Assembly (NCBI GenBank): GCA_010015655.1
Contig: ML976684.1
Span: forward strand, 382,639-446,638
DNA length: 64,000 nt
DNA from: Bimuria novae-zelandiae CBS 107.79
Lineage: Eukaryota; Ascomycota; Dothideomycetes; Pleosporales; Didymosphaeriaceae
Direction of reading: 5' to 3'
This document shows positions 54,857 to 64,000 of the stretch, piece after piece. Numbering within the stretch: the first letter of the stretch is position 1; each line of letters opens with the position of its first letter. The translations under genes and the position numbers were made by a program. Under the pieces are notes generated by a model. The model ran no database searches and had not been told where the DNA came from. It saw nothing but the letters and a program-made list of their open reading frames with translations.

Positions 54857-56344
54857 ATGCCCGAAAAATACGAGGGTCTTCTGGACCAAGATCGCATGCA
54901 CGAAGTCAATTTGGACTCTGCGACATTTGCATGGAAATCAGTACGTCCAGCGAGATGGAGCCTCGACGTTGTCCGACCCCAATTTCTTTCCAGCCGTGCT
55001 GGCAGCCCGAAGAAACGATTAAGGCCGACAGCTTGGCTCGATGGTCTTCGAGGATTTGCAGCTCTCCTCGTCTACTTCCACCATAATCAGCTGTGGGCGC
55101 ATGGGCTGTACGGAAACCATATTTTCGAGAACGCGTTCGGTTATGAAGGCAAGCATTATTTTGCTACCTTACCTTTTGTTCGACACTTCTTCTCAGGTGG
55201 CCATTTTGCTGTAGCAATCTTCTTCGTTATCTCTGGCTACGTCCTCTCTGTGAAGCCACTTGGCTTGATTCACAAGGGCCAGCGCCAAAACGCCGCCGAT
55301 AACATTGGCTCGGCCCTCTTTCGACGTTGGCTGCGCCTCTACATACCGGTCATTGCGGTTAGCTTCATCTGCCTGGTGATACGTCATTATCCAGGTATCT
55401 ACGTCGCGTTCGGAGAGACGAAGGAAAGTTTCCGTGAGGATCTCTGGACCTACTATACAACTTTTAAGAACTACAGTTTCGTCTTCCTCACGGGGGAACT
55501 ATACGAGTTCCCTCTGCTCTACCATCCGCACGCGTGGTCGATTCCGATTGAATTCAAGGGCTCAATCATCATCTATACGACCGTCTCGGCTCTTTCCAAA
55601 TGTACGAGAAACGCCCGGTTGTTGATCGAAATTCTGCTCACGTACTACTTCCTGTACGTGGTAGATGGCTGGTATGGGGCATTATTCATGTATGGCTGCC
55701 TACTGTGCGACCTCGAGCTCCTAGCACTCAACGGCAAATTACCGCATATGTTCTCATTGCTTGAGAACTTCAAGGAACTGATTTTCTTTCATCTTTTCAT
55801 CGCTGGGATGTACCTCGGCGGTGTCCCGTCTTGCGATGGAGACAACTACATGGGATTGTTGAGGAAATCGCCGGGTTGGATTTGGCTTTCGCACCTGAAG
55901 CCTCAGGCTGTTTACGACGCGAAATGGTTCTATCTTTTCTGGGCTGCCATCTTCACGGTTTCATCGGTACCACGACTCCCATGGTTGAAACAATTCTTCG
56001 AAACGCGCTTCTGCCAGTACCTGGCCCGCATATCGTTTGCTCTTTACCTAGTCCACGGTCCCGTTATATGGCTATTGGGCGACAGACTCTACGCAGCAGT
56101 CGGCTTGAGAAGAGTTGGACACAAAGAGAGCATTCCAATGTGGGTTGACAAGTTTCCGCTCTCTACGAAAGGACCTATAGGACTTGAACTGGCTTTCTGG
56201 GCAACACAGGTGATCATCTTACCGATCACACTGTGGGCCGCAGAGGTAGTGACCCGACTGTTCGATGAGCAGTCAGTCAGGTTCGCCAATTGGCTGTACA
56301 ACAAGTCACTGGCACAACCCTCCTCGCCGAAGCCATTAGCTTGA
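54857..56344 (+). CDS. acyltransferase-3 family membrane protein
   Basis: Single exon, 495 residues. The N-terminal motif TAWLDGLRGFAALLVYFHHN contains the Asp/Arg and His of the acyltransferase-3 family (O-acylation of sugars or lipids). Later come FAVAIFFVISGYVLS, SALFRRWLRLYIPVIAVS, HAWSIPIEFKGSIIIYTTVS and LARISFALYLVHGPVIWLLG, the usual order. About nine or ten hydrophobic segments are seen, with both ends probably cytoplasmic. I chose Met 54857; the frame is open to an upstream ATG at 54776 that adds 27 polar residues. It lies between an OCH1-like and a GT8 glycosyltransferase, so it may acetylate a surface glycan, an inference from position. Donor and substrate unknown. Confidence 0.85.
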   Translation: MPEKYEGLLDQDRMHEVNLDSATFAWKSVRPARWSLDVVRPQFLSSRAGSPKKRLRPTAWLDGLRGFAALLVYFHHNQLWAHGLYGNHIFENAFGYEGKHYFATLPFVRHFFSGGHFAVAIFFVISGYVLSVKPLGLIHKGQRQNAADNIGSALFRRWLRLYIPVIAVSFICLVIRHYPGIYVAFGETKESFREDLWTYYTTFKNYSFVFLTGELYEFPLLYHPHAWSIPIEFKGSIIIYTTVSALSKCTRNARLLIEILLTYYFLYVVDGWYGALFMYGCLLCDLELLALNGKLPHMFSLLENFKELIFFHLFIAGMYLGGVPSCDGDNYMGLLRKSPGWIWLSHLKPQAVYDAKWFYLFWAAIFTVSSVPRLPWLKQFFETRFCQYLARISFALYLVHGPVIWLLGDRLYAAVGLRRVGHKESIPMWVDKFPLSTKGPIGLELAFWATQVIILPITLWAAEVVTRLFDEQSVRFANWLYNKSLAQPSSPKPLA

Positions 56345-57093
56345 TTCCGTCGGGCAAGTCACTTTGTAGAAATGACATCAGTTTAGATTACCATACTTTA
56401 ATTCTTGGTCTTTAAACTCGGGTGGACATGTCGGGGGACACCACCTTCGTGCTCGCGTGCAGCCATTTCACATGTACCTCGGAGAACAGAGCATGAGCTT
56501 CCCGCCCCAATATTCCTAGAGTCTCAGAAACCACTGATATCCCTGCCACCAACATGGGGCGAGGTATTGACTATCTACAAATGGCGTTGCTCCCGGCACT
56601 AACGTCCCATGGGGTGACCCGTTTGCGGGGTCGTTTAGGCCCTTGCGCTTCGCCGACGGATCGGCCTGGTGAATAAGCGGCAGAGGATCGACCTCTCGGA
56701 TCAATATATCAGGAGAAAGGAACAAGACTTGCATGTGCAGATCTGCTGGGTATGTACGATTTGTGGCTAAGCGCCCTGTGCACATGTGCAACCTTGGAAT
56801 CGATTGTACCGCGGTACATGGTAGGATCGTCATCACGCATGGCATTTCGAGGTGCTTATCGTTACCCTTGTACACTCAACGTTCTTCACGCGCTTTTCTT
56901 GCAACAAACGAAGCAATCTTTAGACAATAGCTTCAAGCTTGCTGATATCATTCGGGCGGTCGATCGGTGATCGCTCGCAGACAGGCAACCTCGGAAAAAG
57001 CCGGGGCACGTGTAATCTTGAGATCTCACATCCAGTGTGTGAGGAAGGGCGGAAGCGTTACTGTCTCATCAAACTTACCGTTCTGCTATCAAC
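56345..57093. other. intergenic, no gene seen
   Basis: 749 bases between two plus-strand genes. Nothing supported; presumably the GT8 promoter. Confidence 0.4.
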
Positions 57094-58425
57094 ATGCGCC
57101 GATGGCGGGCTGTCGCGTTAGCGACCCTCATTACGGGAACCTTTGTTTACTTTGATGCACAGCAGAAGGGCAGAATATCGAAAACCTACCTGTTCGGCAT
57201 ACCGGTCAATGAGCCCGAAAGAGATGAATTTGGTATCTACATTCCTCAATCATCGTCGGTGAGCGCGGGCGAGTCGGAGTCTCCGAAGCTGCCTTCAGAT
57301 ACAGAGTCACCTCCTGCACCAGCGTTGGCGGAAGGAGGTCTATCCCAGAACGAGAACGCCGCATCATCACCTGGTGATCTGTCGAATCTTCAAGTGAACG
57401 ACGAGCCAGATTTATCACCGTCGAATGACGTGCAATCACCCCCTCCATCCGACGCGCAAGTGGGCCTCCAAGCAGAGTTCAACTTCCAGAAGGATCTCAA
57501 TTTGGAGCTACCTGTCGAAGTTCTGAAGACTTTTAGCAACAACAAACCGCACAACTACGACCCCAACGGAGCCAAAACAAACGTCTACGCGACGTTCATG
57601 GCAACAAGGAGTCCTTCCCTCAAAGATCCCTACTACCTAGCCATCCACTCTCTCATATACCGTCTATTATGGGCACCCACAACGCGCACCGAGAAATACG
57701 CCTTCATCGTCTTCGTCGCCGACTTCGTCACGCCCGAGCAGCGCCAGCTTCTCACCGGCGCCGGCGCCATCGTCCGCGAACTCGCACCGCTCGAATGGGA
57801 CCCCGCCGTCGAGGGCATCCAGAGCCGGTGGAAAGACCTGTTTGCCAAGCTCAATATGTGGAAAGAGACCGAGTTCTCCAAGATCGTGTTCCTGGACGCG
57901 GACGCGTTCCCCGTGGCGAACGTTGACGCCATGTTCGACCTCGCGCCGGAGCAGAACTGCGTGGCAGAGAAGCTCACACCCGACGACCAACTACCTGACG
58001 GCAAGTCGGCGTGCGAGCCGTACGTCTTTGCTGGCATACCGCATAATCCATTTGGTCAGGATAACATTGAGGTCAACGGAGGGGTTTTGGTGTTCTCGCC
58101 GTCGGCGAATATGCACCAGCGCCTTTTGCAGAACTATCTCAAGTATGATAGGTATGATGTTAAGACGGTGGAGCAAGGTTTCTTGAACTGGCAGTTCAAC
58201 ATAAAGGGGGCGTTTCCGGCGACTGCATTGGAGAGGCAGTGGGGCGCGGTGTTTCCGCAGGAGGACGACGAGGGGAAGTTCAAGGTCGTACATGAGAAGC
58301 TTTGGAGCGAGGAGAGGGAGTGGATGAAGAAGGAATGGGTAGAGAAGTGGCTGGAGATGTCGCAGTTCTATACCGGTGAAGAGTTTGGCAAAGCGAGGTT
58401 CTTGGATGGGGTCAATGAAGGTTGA
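57094..58425 (+). CDS. GT8 family glycosyltransferase (glycogenin-like, type II membrane)
   Basis: Single exon, 443 residues. A short basic start and one hydrophobic anchor (WRAVALATLITGTFVYF) suggest Golgi location. A Ser/Pro/Glu-rich stem of about 110 residues leads to the catalytic part: NVYATFMATRSPS, YYLAIHSLIYRLLWAPTTRT, then the metal-binding motif SKIVFLDADAFPVANVD and the substrate region NIEVNGGVLVFSPSANMHQR with EQGFLNWQF. These are the marks of the GT8 family, close to fungal glucuronic-acid-substitution or glycogenin-like proteins. The presence of an anchor and stem argues against cytosolic glycogenin. Sugar donor unknown. It is 750 bases downstream of the acyltransferase gene in the same direction. 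Confidence 0.85.
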   Translation: MRRWRAVALATLITGTFVYFDAQQKGRISKTYLFGIPVNEPERDEFGIYIPQSSSVSAGESESPKLPSDTESPPAPALAEGGLSQNENAASSPGDLSNLQVNDEPDLSPSNDVQSPPPSDAQVGLQAEFNFQKDLNLELPVEVLKTFSNNKPHNYDPNGAKTNVYATFMATRSPSLKDPYYLAIHSLIYRLLWAPTTRTEKYAFIVFVADFVTPEQRQLLTGAGAIVRELAPLEWDPAVEGIQSRWKDLFAKLNMWKETEFSKIVFLDADAFPVANVDAMFDLAPEQNCVAEKLTPDDQLPDGKSACEPYVFAGIPHNPFGQDNIEVNGGVLVFSPSANMHQRLLQNYLKYDRYDVKTVEQGFLNWQFNIKGAFPATALERQWGAVFPQEDDEGKFKVVHEKLWSEEREWMKKEWVEKWLEMSQFYTGEEFGKARFLDGVNEG

Positions 58426-58710
58426 GGAATACAGGTGTGCAAGTCTATGTTGTTCGTTTTAATGGAGGATACCCATGGCTATATCTTTGGAGGAGCAAGT
58501 TTGAAATGCGGTGCGGGAAATACACGCCAGGAATCAATGCTTCACGTCCAAGGGGACTGTGGTTCGCATCTAACAACAGGATTTGATTCATGAATTTAAT
58601 GCGCCTTGTTCAATCTTCATTGAGGTCGATTCTCATCATATCTTGTAAGATAGTAGTGGAATTGTTTAGGCCTGTTCGAGACGTTACTTTACAAGTCCGG
58701 GGACTTGTGA

Positions 58711-58871
58711 CAGCGCTGCCAACGAACCGTACTCTTGGCGTACGGCTCGTGGTTCCGTACCGTGCACGTGCCACACGCTGGTCTTTTTCTCTCATAAAGA
58801 CTGTCAAGTGAACTGTGCACGGTACGGAATCACGAGCCGTACGCCAAGAATACGGTTCGTTGGCTGCGCTG
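58711..58871. repeat. inverted repeat, 57-bp arms and 47-bp loop
   Basis: The arm 58711-58767 (starts CAGCGCTGCCAACGAACCG, ends TTCCGTACCGTGCAC) pairs with 58815-58871 with three mismatches. Arm sequences are GC-rich with several CGTACGG blocks. The loop holds TTTTTCTCTCATAAAG. It looks like a foldback or MITE-type element or a long hairpin. Confidence 0.9.
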
Positions 58872-59060
58872 ACTTGTGACCAAAATATCACTATCACGAA
58901 TAACCCCGAACTTTACGAGCGTCAATAAACGTCCACTCCATTGCCGTCATCTTGCCTGTCAATTCTTCTGCAACTGCACCGTCTAGGTGTTCGACTTCAT
59001 GCTGTCGACATTTGCATCTGTATGGTGAATGATGCCCTGAACATCCTCGTCAACCCTCTC

Positions 59061-59446
59061 TTATTTCCTTCGATTGATCTTGCCCTTATGAGGTACGATC
59101 TTGGCACTGATATCGAGGTAGTCTTTTGGGACCTGGATTCAAGCTGTCAGCTCAATTCTCAGCACGATCGTAGACCGAGACTTACCCAAACCTCCTTCGG
59201 CGTAATCGCTCTATCGATGAAGATCAAGGCATTGAGGCCTTCCGTCTTGACGCACACCGCGTTCATGCCAGCCACAAGCTTGACGACACCTTCATCGATG
59301 GTGATGACACCGCTCTTGATGATGTTGCAGCTATAAGCTGCGGACTTGGAGCGCAGCGAAGTAGTATATCTTCGAGCGCCGTCGAACACAAAGGGTTTGC
59401 ATGGCCAACTGTCACCCTCGGAGAGGCCTTCTTCACCGGCTGCCAT
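59061..59446 (-). CDS. small 110-residue protein, not recognised
   Basis: Two exons on the minus strand, 59446-59186 and 59132-59061, joined in phase 0 over a 53-base intron (GTAAGT...CCAG with CTGAC branch-like site). It starts MAAGEEGLSEGDSWPCKPFV and continues FDGARRYTTSLRS, NIIKSGVITIDEGVVKLVAG, NAVCVKTEGLNALIFIDRAI and, after the splice, VPKDYLDISAKIVPHKG. It has alternating beta-type hydrophobic patterns, no signal peptide, no membrane helix. Good splice signals and balanced composition argue for a real gene. I know no family for it. Confidence 0.55.
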
Positions 59447-60396
59447 GGTGATGGAATCCGAATGATGGGTTTGGGAAGAGGTTACTGTATATTGTAAGAA
59501 AATAATTGTAGGTAGCAGCAGGCAGTGCATATAGAGAGGACAATTGTAAACGGATGTTTCGTGAACTTCATTTTCACCAAACAGAATTGCAAACGTGATG
59601 GAATGGCTGACCAAGTAAGAATACCCGGAGTGGAGTATTGTAGACCGATTACGCTTCTTCGCTGTCCGTCAAGGTATGAAATCAGATCCGTTTTTGACTG
59701 GATGCTTGGATAATATCATTGTATCGCTTGTTAGTACAGTATTGATTCGTGTTTGACCGTGCTTTTCCGTGCAGTTATCATCACTTGCGGTAGTACGAGG
59801 CACATTAGATCGTACACAAGGTAATTGTTGATCCTCAATAACGCTAACTCGCATCCCTCATTGTCACCATCTGTATAGAACTCATGTGCTGGCCTTTTGA
59901 GTACTTTTCAATGACCTCCTCAATTCCCTTGAAATGAGCTTTCCGAATCCTGCTCGTTCTTCCCGTGAAGGCCCTATTATGTTCCTTGCCATCTCCTCCG
60001 CATTGCGCTTCGAGAAGGTGTTTGATAGACACCTGGCCAGGTCGTGCTGTGGAACGCATGGGTTTACCCCAGAGGGTTGTGGTGAGTGTGTTCACGCTCT
60101 GGAGACTGAAACAAAAAAAATCAGCAACGAGACGAGAATGGGCTGCAATGTGTATGTGGTCGGCACGGGCGATTTAAGCTTTCCGTACATAATTGAACGT
60201 GGTCGCGCCCGCTAAGGTTGTGCCGAGGCGGGATGACGTTCCACTGTGTTGGGTGCGGGTGGAGCACGAGCCACACGACTTCGCGTAGACGCGTCAAATG
60301 TCAAATGTTGAGGCAGGAGCGATTCTACTTATACACACCCGCAGTGGCACGTCATGACCCCGGTACATGCACCCACACCCGCTGTAGACGCCAAAT
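59447..60396. other. intergenic, one doubtful small frame
   Basis: Upstream regions of two divergent genes. A minus-strand frame at 59844-60095 (83 codons, starts MNTLTTTLWGKPMRSTARPG, basic) could be a small protein but has no other support. Confidence 0.35.
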
Positions 60397-63219
60397 ATGT
60401 CTTCGTCACTGTCTAATATTGGCTCTGCCATTGTCGATCGCCCTGCGCAACGTACCGTGGATCCAAAACCGCGACTGCCTTCAAAGCGAAAGCGGGACTC
60501 AATCTGTGGTCTCGGAAGCTTCACCAAGCCCTTCGTAATTCGACCCTGTCCCAAATCGCCCTACGATAAGCCGCATACTTTTAAGCCTGTCCGCATTATT
60601 GCTCGGTCGCAGCTACCGCTCTCTTTCCTCGACACCGCAACTGACGATTCCCTCTCGGGCAACCGTCCCTTCTCTGCCTCTCTCGACATACTTGAGCAGT
60701 TCTACGAGCAGAAGAGCGATGGAGCTCAAGCCCAAGTCACACAAGCACCGAGAGTGCTCATTGCACGCCACGAGGCGAAGAAAACATTATATGCCATGGA
60801 GCGGGTCCAGGCGCGGGTGTACAGCCTGTGTAAGCTGGCCAGCTGGCTGAAGGAGAAGGACGTTGCCGAACTCTGGGACCCAGAGAATATACAAGCATAC
60901 CCTGCTTTCCCAAGGGTGGACAAGGGCGTCAGCTACGTTGGCGCGTGGTGGCAGCATGCAATGGTGAACACGCAGCCGGCAGAGACGCCTGCAAAATGGC
61001 CTAGGCTGTCAATGCTGCGCCCAAAGCTTCCACAAGAGACTGCTGAATATCAATCCGCCTCTGCACCTATCGACGGCCCACTCGTGGGAGAGTCGCCGCC
61101 CCAAGCCACCGCGATCGAACCGCAACCGGATACCATGGTGCCGCCCTCGCTGCCAACACCCCAAGAGCAATTGCATAACCTAGTAGATCAATATCTCGAC
61201 GCTTTGTACATATCCAAAACCTCCCTCGCATATTTCGCCAAAGGTCCAATAGCCCGCATTCGAAATACTTTCACTTCCAGAGAGGATGGTGCTCCCGCGG
61301 TCCACGAGTTGGTCATCTTTCTCCGGTCGATGCTTGTCAGCCACAAAGCTGAGGAGAGGAAGTACAGGGAGAAGCTGCCCGAGGTCATAAAAGACTTCCC
61401 TCCAAGATCTTTCTCCGATGATGAAGGCGATATCCCAACAAAGCCCAAGAAATCAAAGAAGAAGATGAAACTCAACCGAGATGGCATGTATCCACAAGAG
61501 ATAGAAGTGGTGAAAAAGTGGTGGTTCGGAAGAGTGTCGACCTACGAAATCGCGCGAGACGAGACGCTTGACCAGCGCATCAAGAGACGTTTGAATGATA
61601 TGCGCGTCCGCGAAGCCCTCCTTCAAATGATCCTGATTCTTGAAATCACCGCTCTTGAATCGCTTTCGACATACAAAGCGCCCCAGGAAGAACACAATGT
61701 TGCTGCGGACGAGTCTCAGGCGGTTGGAGATTCCCAAGTGGGGTCGCAAGCCCAGTTACAGCCTAAGCCGAAACGCAAGAAGAAGCTGGATGATGTGAAC
61801 CTACTGCTCGATTTACTGCTAGACAAGCTTTGCATTTGGCAGTCCATTGAGCAGGAAGGTGTAATGGATTTCAATGCCAAGAGAGAAGACGACAGATCCG
61901 CTGCCAATGATCGCTTGCAAAGCTTCTGTGTTGAAGTCATCGTTCCTTTCTATATGAACAGGCTGCCAGAGCAGGCTAGAATGGTCAACAAGAAACTCGG
62001 TGGCCTAACGCTTTCATCACCGCCGAAGCGAAAGGCCATGAAGCCGCCTATTTTGTCCCGGACATCCGGCGAACCCAAAGAGCCGGATGCCAAGAAGTCA
62101 CGACGGTCGTTGGGTCGTGTAGCCACTGATACTACGGGAAGGACGGGCTCTGCTCGGGCCCCTTCTTTGGCCAGGTCTGTGACTGACTCCGCGATACTCA
62201 ATGGCATCAAACGAGAAGGAAGCGAGGTTCCCTTGTCAGCCATACCATTCCAGCGTAGCCCCTCAAATGCTGCCAGACAATCCGCATCTCACTTCAAACT
62301 TTTAAAGGGGCGAGAGATGGACCTAAACACAACATCTAAGGCGGCTGCTGCTAGAGCAAAACAGAGGAAGAGAGTAGAAGACGATTTACAGGAGGCTATC
62401 TCAGCCTTGAAAAAACCGAATCGCGGACTTGCTGCGGGGAGCTACGCAGACGACATTGAGAAACGTGGTCTTGGCTCACTTGGGTCGGCTAGCAGATCGA
62501 GGAAGCCCGCAAATCCTGTTCGGAAGATCCAAAAAGACGTACAAGTGACGGCGACGCCGAGTGCTCGTAGGAGGACGGAGGACATGGTACAGCAGACGCC
62601 AATGCATCGAGATAACCCATTCGTTCGCCCTCGGCCTTCCGATGCGCCTCCCTCGAGCGACTTCTGCATACCATCTTCAGCCGTGCGCCTCCCGTCTTCA
62701 GTGGTACCCGCAACCGTCCAGCGAAGCGCTACGAGTCGAACTTTGGCGCCACCAGGCGTTACTGAGACGCCATCCAGACCGCGAAGTAGTAAAGTGTTTT
62801 CCATCCCAGCACCGACAGGGAGGAAGATCCTCAAAACACCCTCCAAGGCTAGGATGGTACATCTGCCTCTTGATTCCCCGCCTCAAGTTGTAGATGCAAC
62901 ACCGACCAAAGCCATCACGTCTTCACCACCCTTTAACGAAAATCATGATAATCACCTTGCACCTGCGTCACGGATGCTCTTCGCTACCCCATTGAAGAGC
63001 AAAGTTCTTGCGCAGGGTTCAGGGTCACTGTTGAACAGTAGCAACAAGGCTCTTGCGCTGACACCACGCACACTATTTACAACGCCGTTGAAAGCGGCAT
63101 CTGCACAGGTCACTGAGTCACCTTTGCCAGCTGTCCCGGATTCCAATCACGCAGGACCCGCGGATGAACCCTCCATTTATGACGCGCTCGGCTGGAACGA
63201 CGACGACGATTTCATGTAA
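60397..63219 (+). CDS. SLD3: DNA replication initiation factor Sld3
   Basis: Single exon, 940 residues. Sld3 (treslin-like) recruits Cdc45 to origins after Mcm2-7 loading and, once phosphorylated by CDK, binds Dpb11. The Cdc45-binding Sld3 domain spans about residues 240-560: EQLHNLVDQYLDALYISKTS, FLRSMLVSHKAEERKYREKL, the Lys-rich KPKKSKKKMKLN, GMYPQEIEVVKKWWFGRVST and LLLDLLLDKLCIWQSI. The C-terminal third is basic and disordered with many SP/TP sites, expected CDK targets. The protein ends SIYDALGWNDDDDF, the conserved short end of fungal Sld3. The large size agrees with other filamentous fungi. Confidence 0.88.
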   Translation: MSSSLSNIGSAIVDRPAQRTVDPKPRLPSKRKRDSICGLGSFTKPFVIRPCPKSPYDKPHTFKPVRIIARSQLPLSFLDTATDDSLSGNRPFSASLDILEQFYEQKSDGAQAQVTQAPRVLIARHEAKKTLYAMERVQARVYSLCKLASWLKEKDVAELWDPENIQAYPAFPRVDKGVSYVGAWWQHAMVNTQPAETPAKWPRLSMLRPKLPQETAEYQSASAPIDGPLVGESPPQATAIEPQPDTMVPPSLPTPQEQLHNLVDQYLDALYISKTSLAYFAKGPIARIRNTFTSREDGAPAVHELVIFLRSMLVSHKAEERKYREKLPEVIKDFPPRSFSDDEGDIPTKPKKSKKKMKLNRDGMYPQEIEVVKKWWFGRVSTYEIARDETLDQRIKRRLNDMRVREALLQMILILEITALESLSTYKAPQEEHNVAADESQAVGDSQVGSQAQLQPKPKRKKKLDDVNLLLDLLLDKLCIWQSIEQEGVMDFNAKREDDRSAANDRLQSFCVEVIVPFYMNRLPEQARMVNKKLGGLTLSSPPKRKAMKPPILSRTSGEPKEPDAKKSRRSLGRVATDTTGRTGSARAPSLARSVTDSAILNGIKREGSEVPLSAIPFQRSPSNAARQSASHFKLLKGREMDLNTTSKAAAARAKQRKRVEDDLQEAISALKKPNRGLAAGSYADDIEKRGLGSLGSASRSRKPANPVRKIQKDVQVTATPSARRRTEDMVQQTPMHRDNPFVRPRPSDAPPSSDFCIPSSAVRLPSSVVPATVQRSATSRTLAPPGVTETPSRPRSSKVFSIPAPTGRKILKTPSKARMVHLPLDSPPQVVDATPTKAITSSPPFNENHDNHLAPASRMLFATPLKSKVLAQGSGSLLNSSNKALALTPRTLFTTPLKAASAQVTESPLPAVPDSNHAGPADEPSIYDALGWNDDDDFM

Positions 63220-63907
63220 GATCCATCATTAGCATACATTTGTTGCATAGCGAGCGAGCGTTGCATGAGCGCGGGATGTGTTTCAGATACCAGTCCTTTT
63301 AGCATTGGGTGGCGTTGACTTGCATACCCAAGTATATGATTCCCGACCATGTCTTACGATAGGCAGCGAGCATTGCTGCAATTAAACTATGTCATTTCAT
63401 CAGCAGCCATCTTTCGTCTGTGTGAAACATCGACTCGCTCCAACAGCCATGATGCCTGAGACCCCAGATCCCGGGCCGGCCGATGTCTCTCCGAGCCCCA
63501 GATTCTCATGCGCATCCATCTCCACAACACCAAATATAGCTGTGCACACGTGAGATTCTGGAGTTGAGTTCACGAAGTCGATCTTGGTGCGCCGTTGAAA
63601 TGCGCTAGCCTCTACCATGGTACTTCACGGCGCGATCCGCTGATCGCGGGACGGCGTTCGGATTCTGCGTCCTGAGTCGTGTGTAACGTTTTTCGGCGAT
63701 TTTCTTGGGCGCTGTGCTGCCCAGGTGGTTGTTCCACAACGTTGTCGCATAGACACGGGCATGTGCGACCCTCCCGTGTCGCGCTCTCCCAGACAATAGT
63801 CAACATAGTCAACAATAGTCAACAAACAATCAACAGAGGCCGTACTATTATTAGCGGAAATGCGTCGAAGCAGGCGGCCGGCGCCCCGATCTACGGACTT
63901 GCCCTTA
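63220..63907. other. intergenic, short AGTCAAC repeats
   Basis: 688 bases. Near 63796-63830 the heptamer-like AGTCAACA recurs four times with spacing changes. No gene supported. Confidence 0.4.
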
Positions 63908-64000
63908 CAAAGGGTAATCTCAATAAAGTCGGCCGTCATGTGACTTGCCAAGAAGCTAGCGCGTCACTAGCGGAACAGAGTCTCCGAGCCTCTAAGAGCT
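63908..64000 (+). mobile_element. second copy of transposon E1, 5' end only (window edge)
   Basis: Begins CAAAGGGTAATCTCAATAAA directly after TA (63906-63907). The 93 bases visible are identical to 36709-36801. The rest lies outside the window. Confidence 0.95.

Overview
The window is nuclear DNA of a filamentous ascomycete (Pezizomycotina; a Dothideomycete is my best guess, by inference). The evidence is: short introns of about 45-60 bases with GT-AG ends; fungus-specific genes (DASH subunit DAD3, kinase NRC-2, TRAPPII subunit Trs65, replication factor Sld3, a Zn2Cys6 regulator, OCH1-like mannosyltransferase); and transposons that keep one reading frame but are full of TAG/TAA codons and AT-rich DNA, as left by repeat-induced point mutation (RIP). 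All products are named from sequence features alone; no database search was possible.

Left arm (1-36.3 kb): conserved housekeeping genes with normal GC and good exon models. In order: partial unknown gene; TRM2 tRNA methyltransferase head to head with mitoribosomal uS5m; DAD3; NRC-2/Fpk1-type kinase; an F-box-like gene with a decayed paralogue; a small membrane protein; ARP3; a taspase-like threonine hydrolase; TFIIH subunit TFB4; a Baeyer-Villiger-type flavin monooxygenase followed by a Zn2Cys6 regulator; casein kinase II beta subunit; a single-pass surface protein; TRS65; PRP40; and a mitochondrial 2-oxodicarboxylate carrier.

Middle (36.4-48.9 kb): a nested transposon island. A small inverted-repeat element family (TIR CTCTCGCGTAAAG...) is present several times, and one copy sits in a PRP40 intron. 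One copy is split by a Tc1/mariner element (E1), which is itself split by a 601-bp insertion with a 15-bp target duplication. Next to it a RIP-destroyed element (E3) carries in its left terminal repeat a second element (E2) with two convergent genes, and in its body a solo LTR with a perfect 5-bp duplication. E3 sits inside a cytochrome P450 gene, which is now a pseudogene. The neighbouring BAHD-type acyltransferase is also dead, so this may be the remnant of a specialised-metabolism pair.

Right arm (49-64 kb): a DUF7025-type AAA+ ATPase; an OCH1-like glycosyltransferase, an acyltransferase-3 membrane protein and a GT8 glycosyltransferase side by side (possible surface-glycan neighbourhood); a 57-bp-armed inverted repeat; a small conserved-looking orphan protein; SLD3; and, at the window edge, the first 93 bases of a second E1 copy identical to the first.
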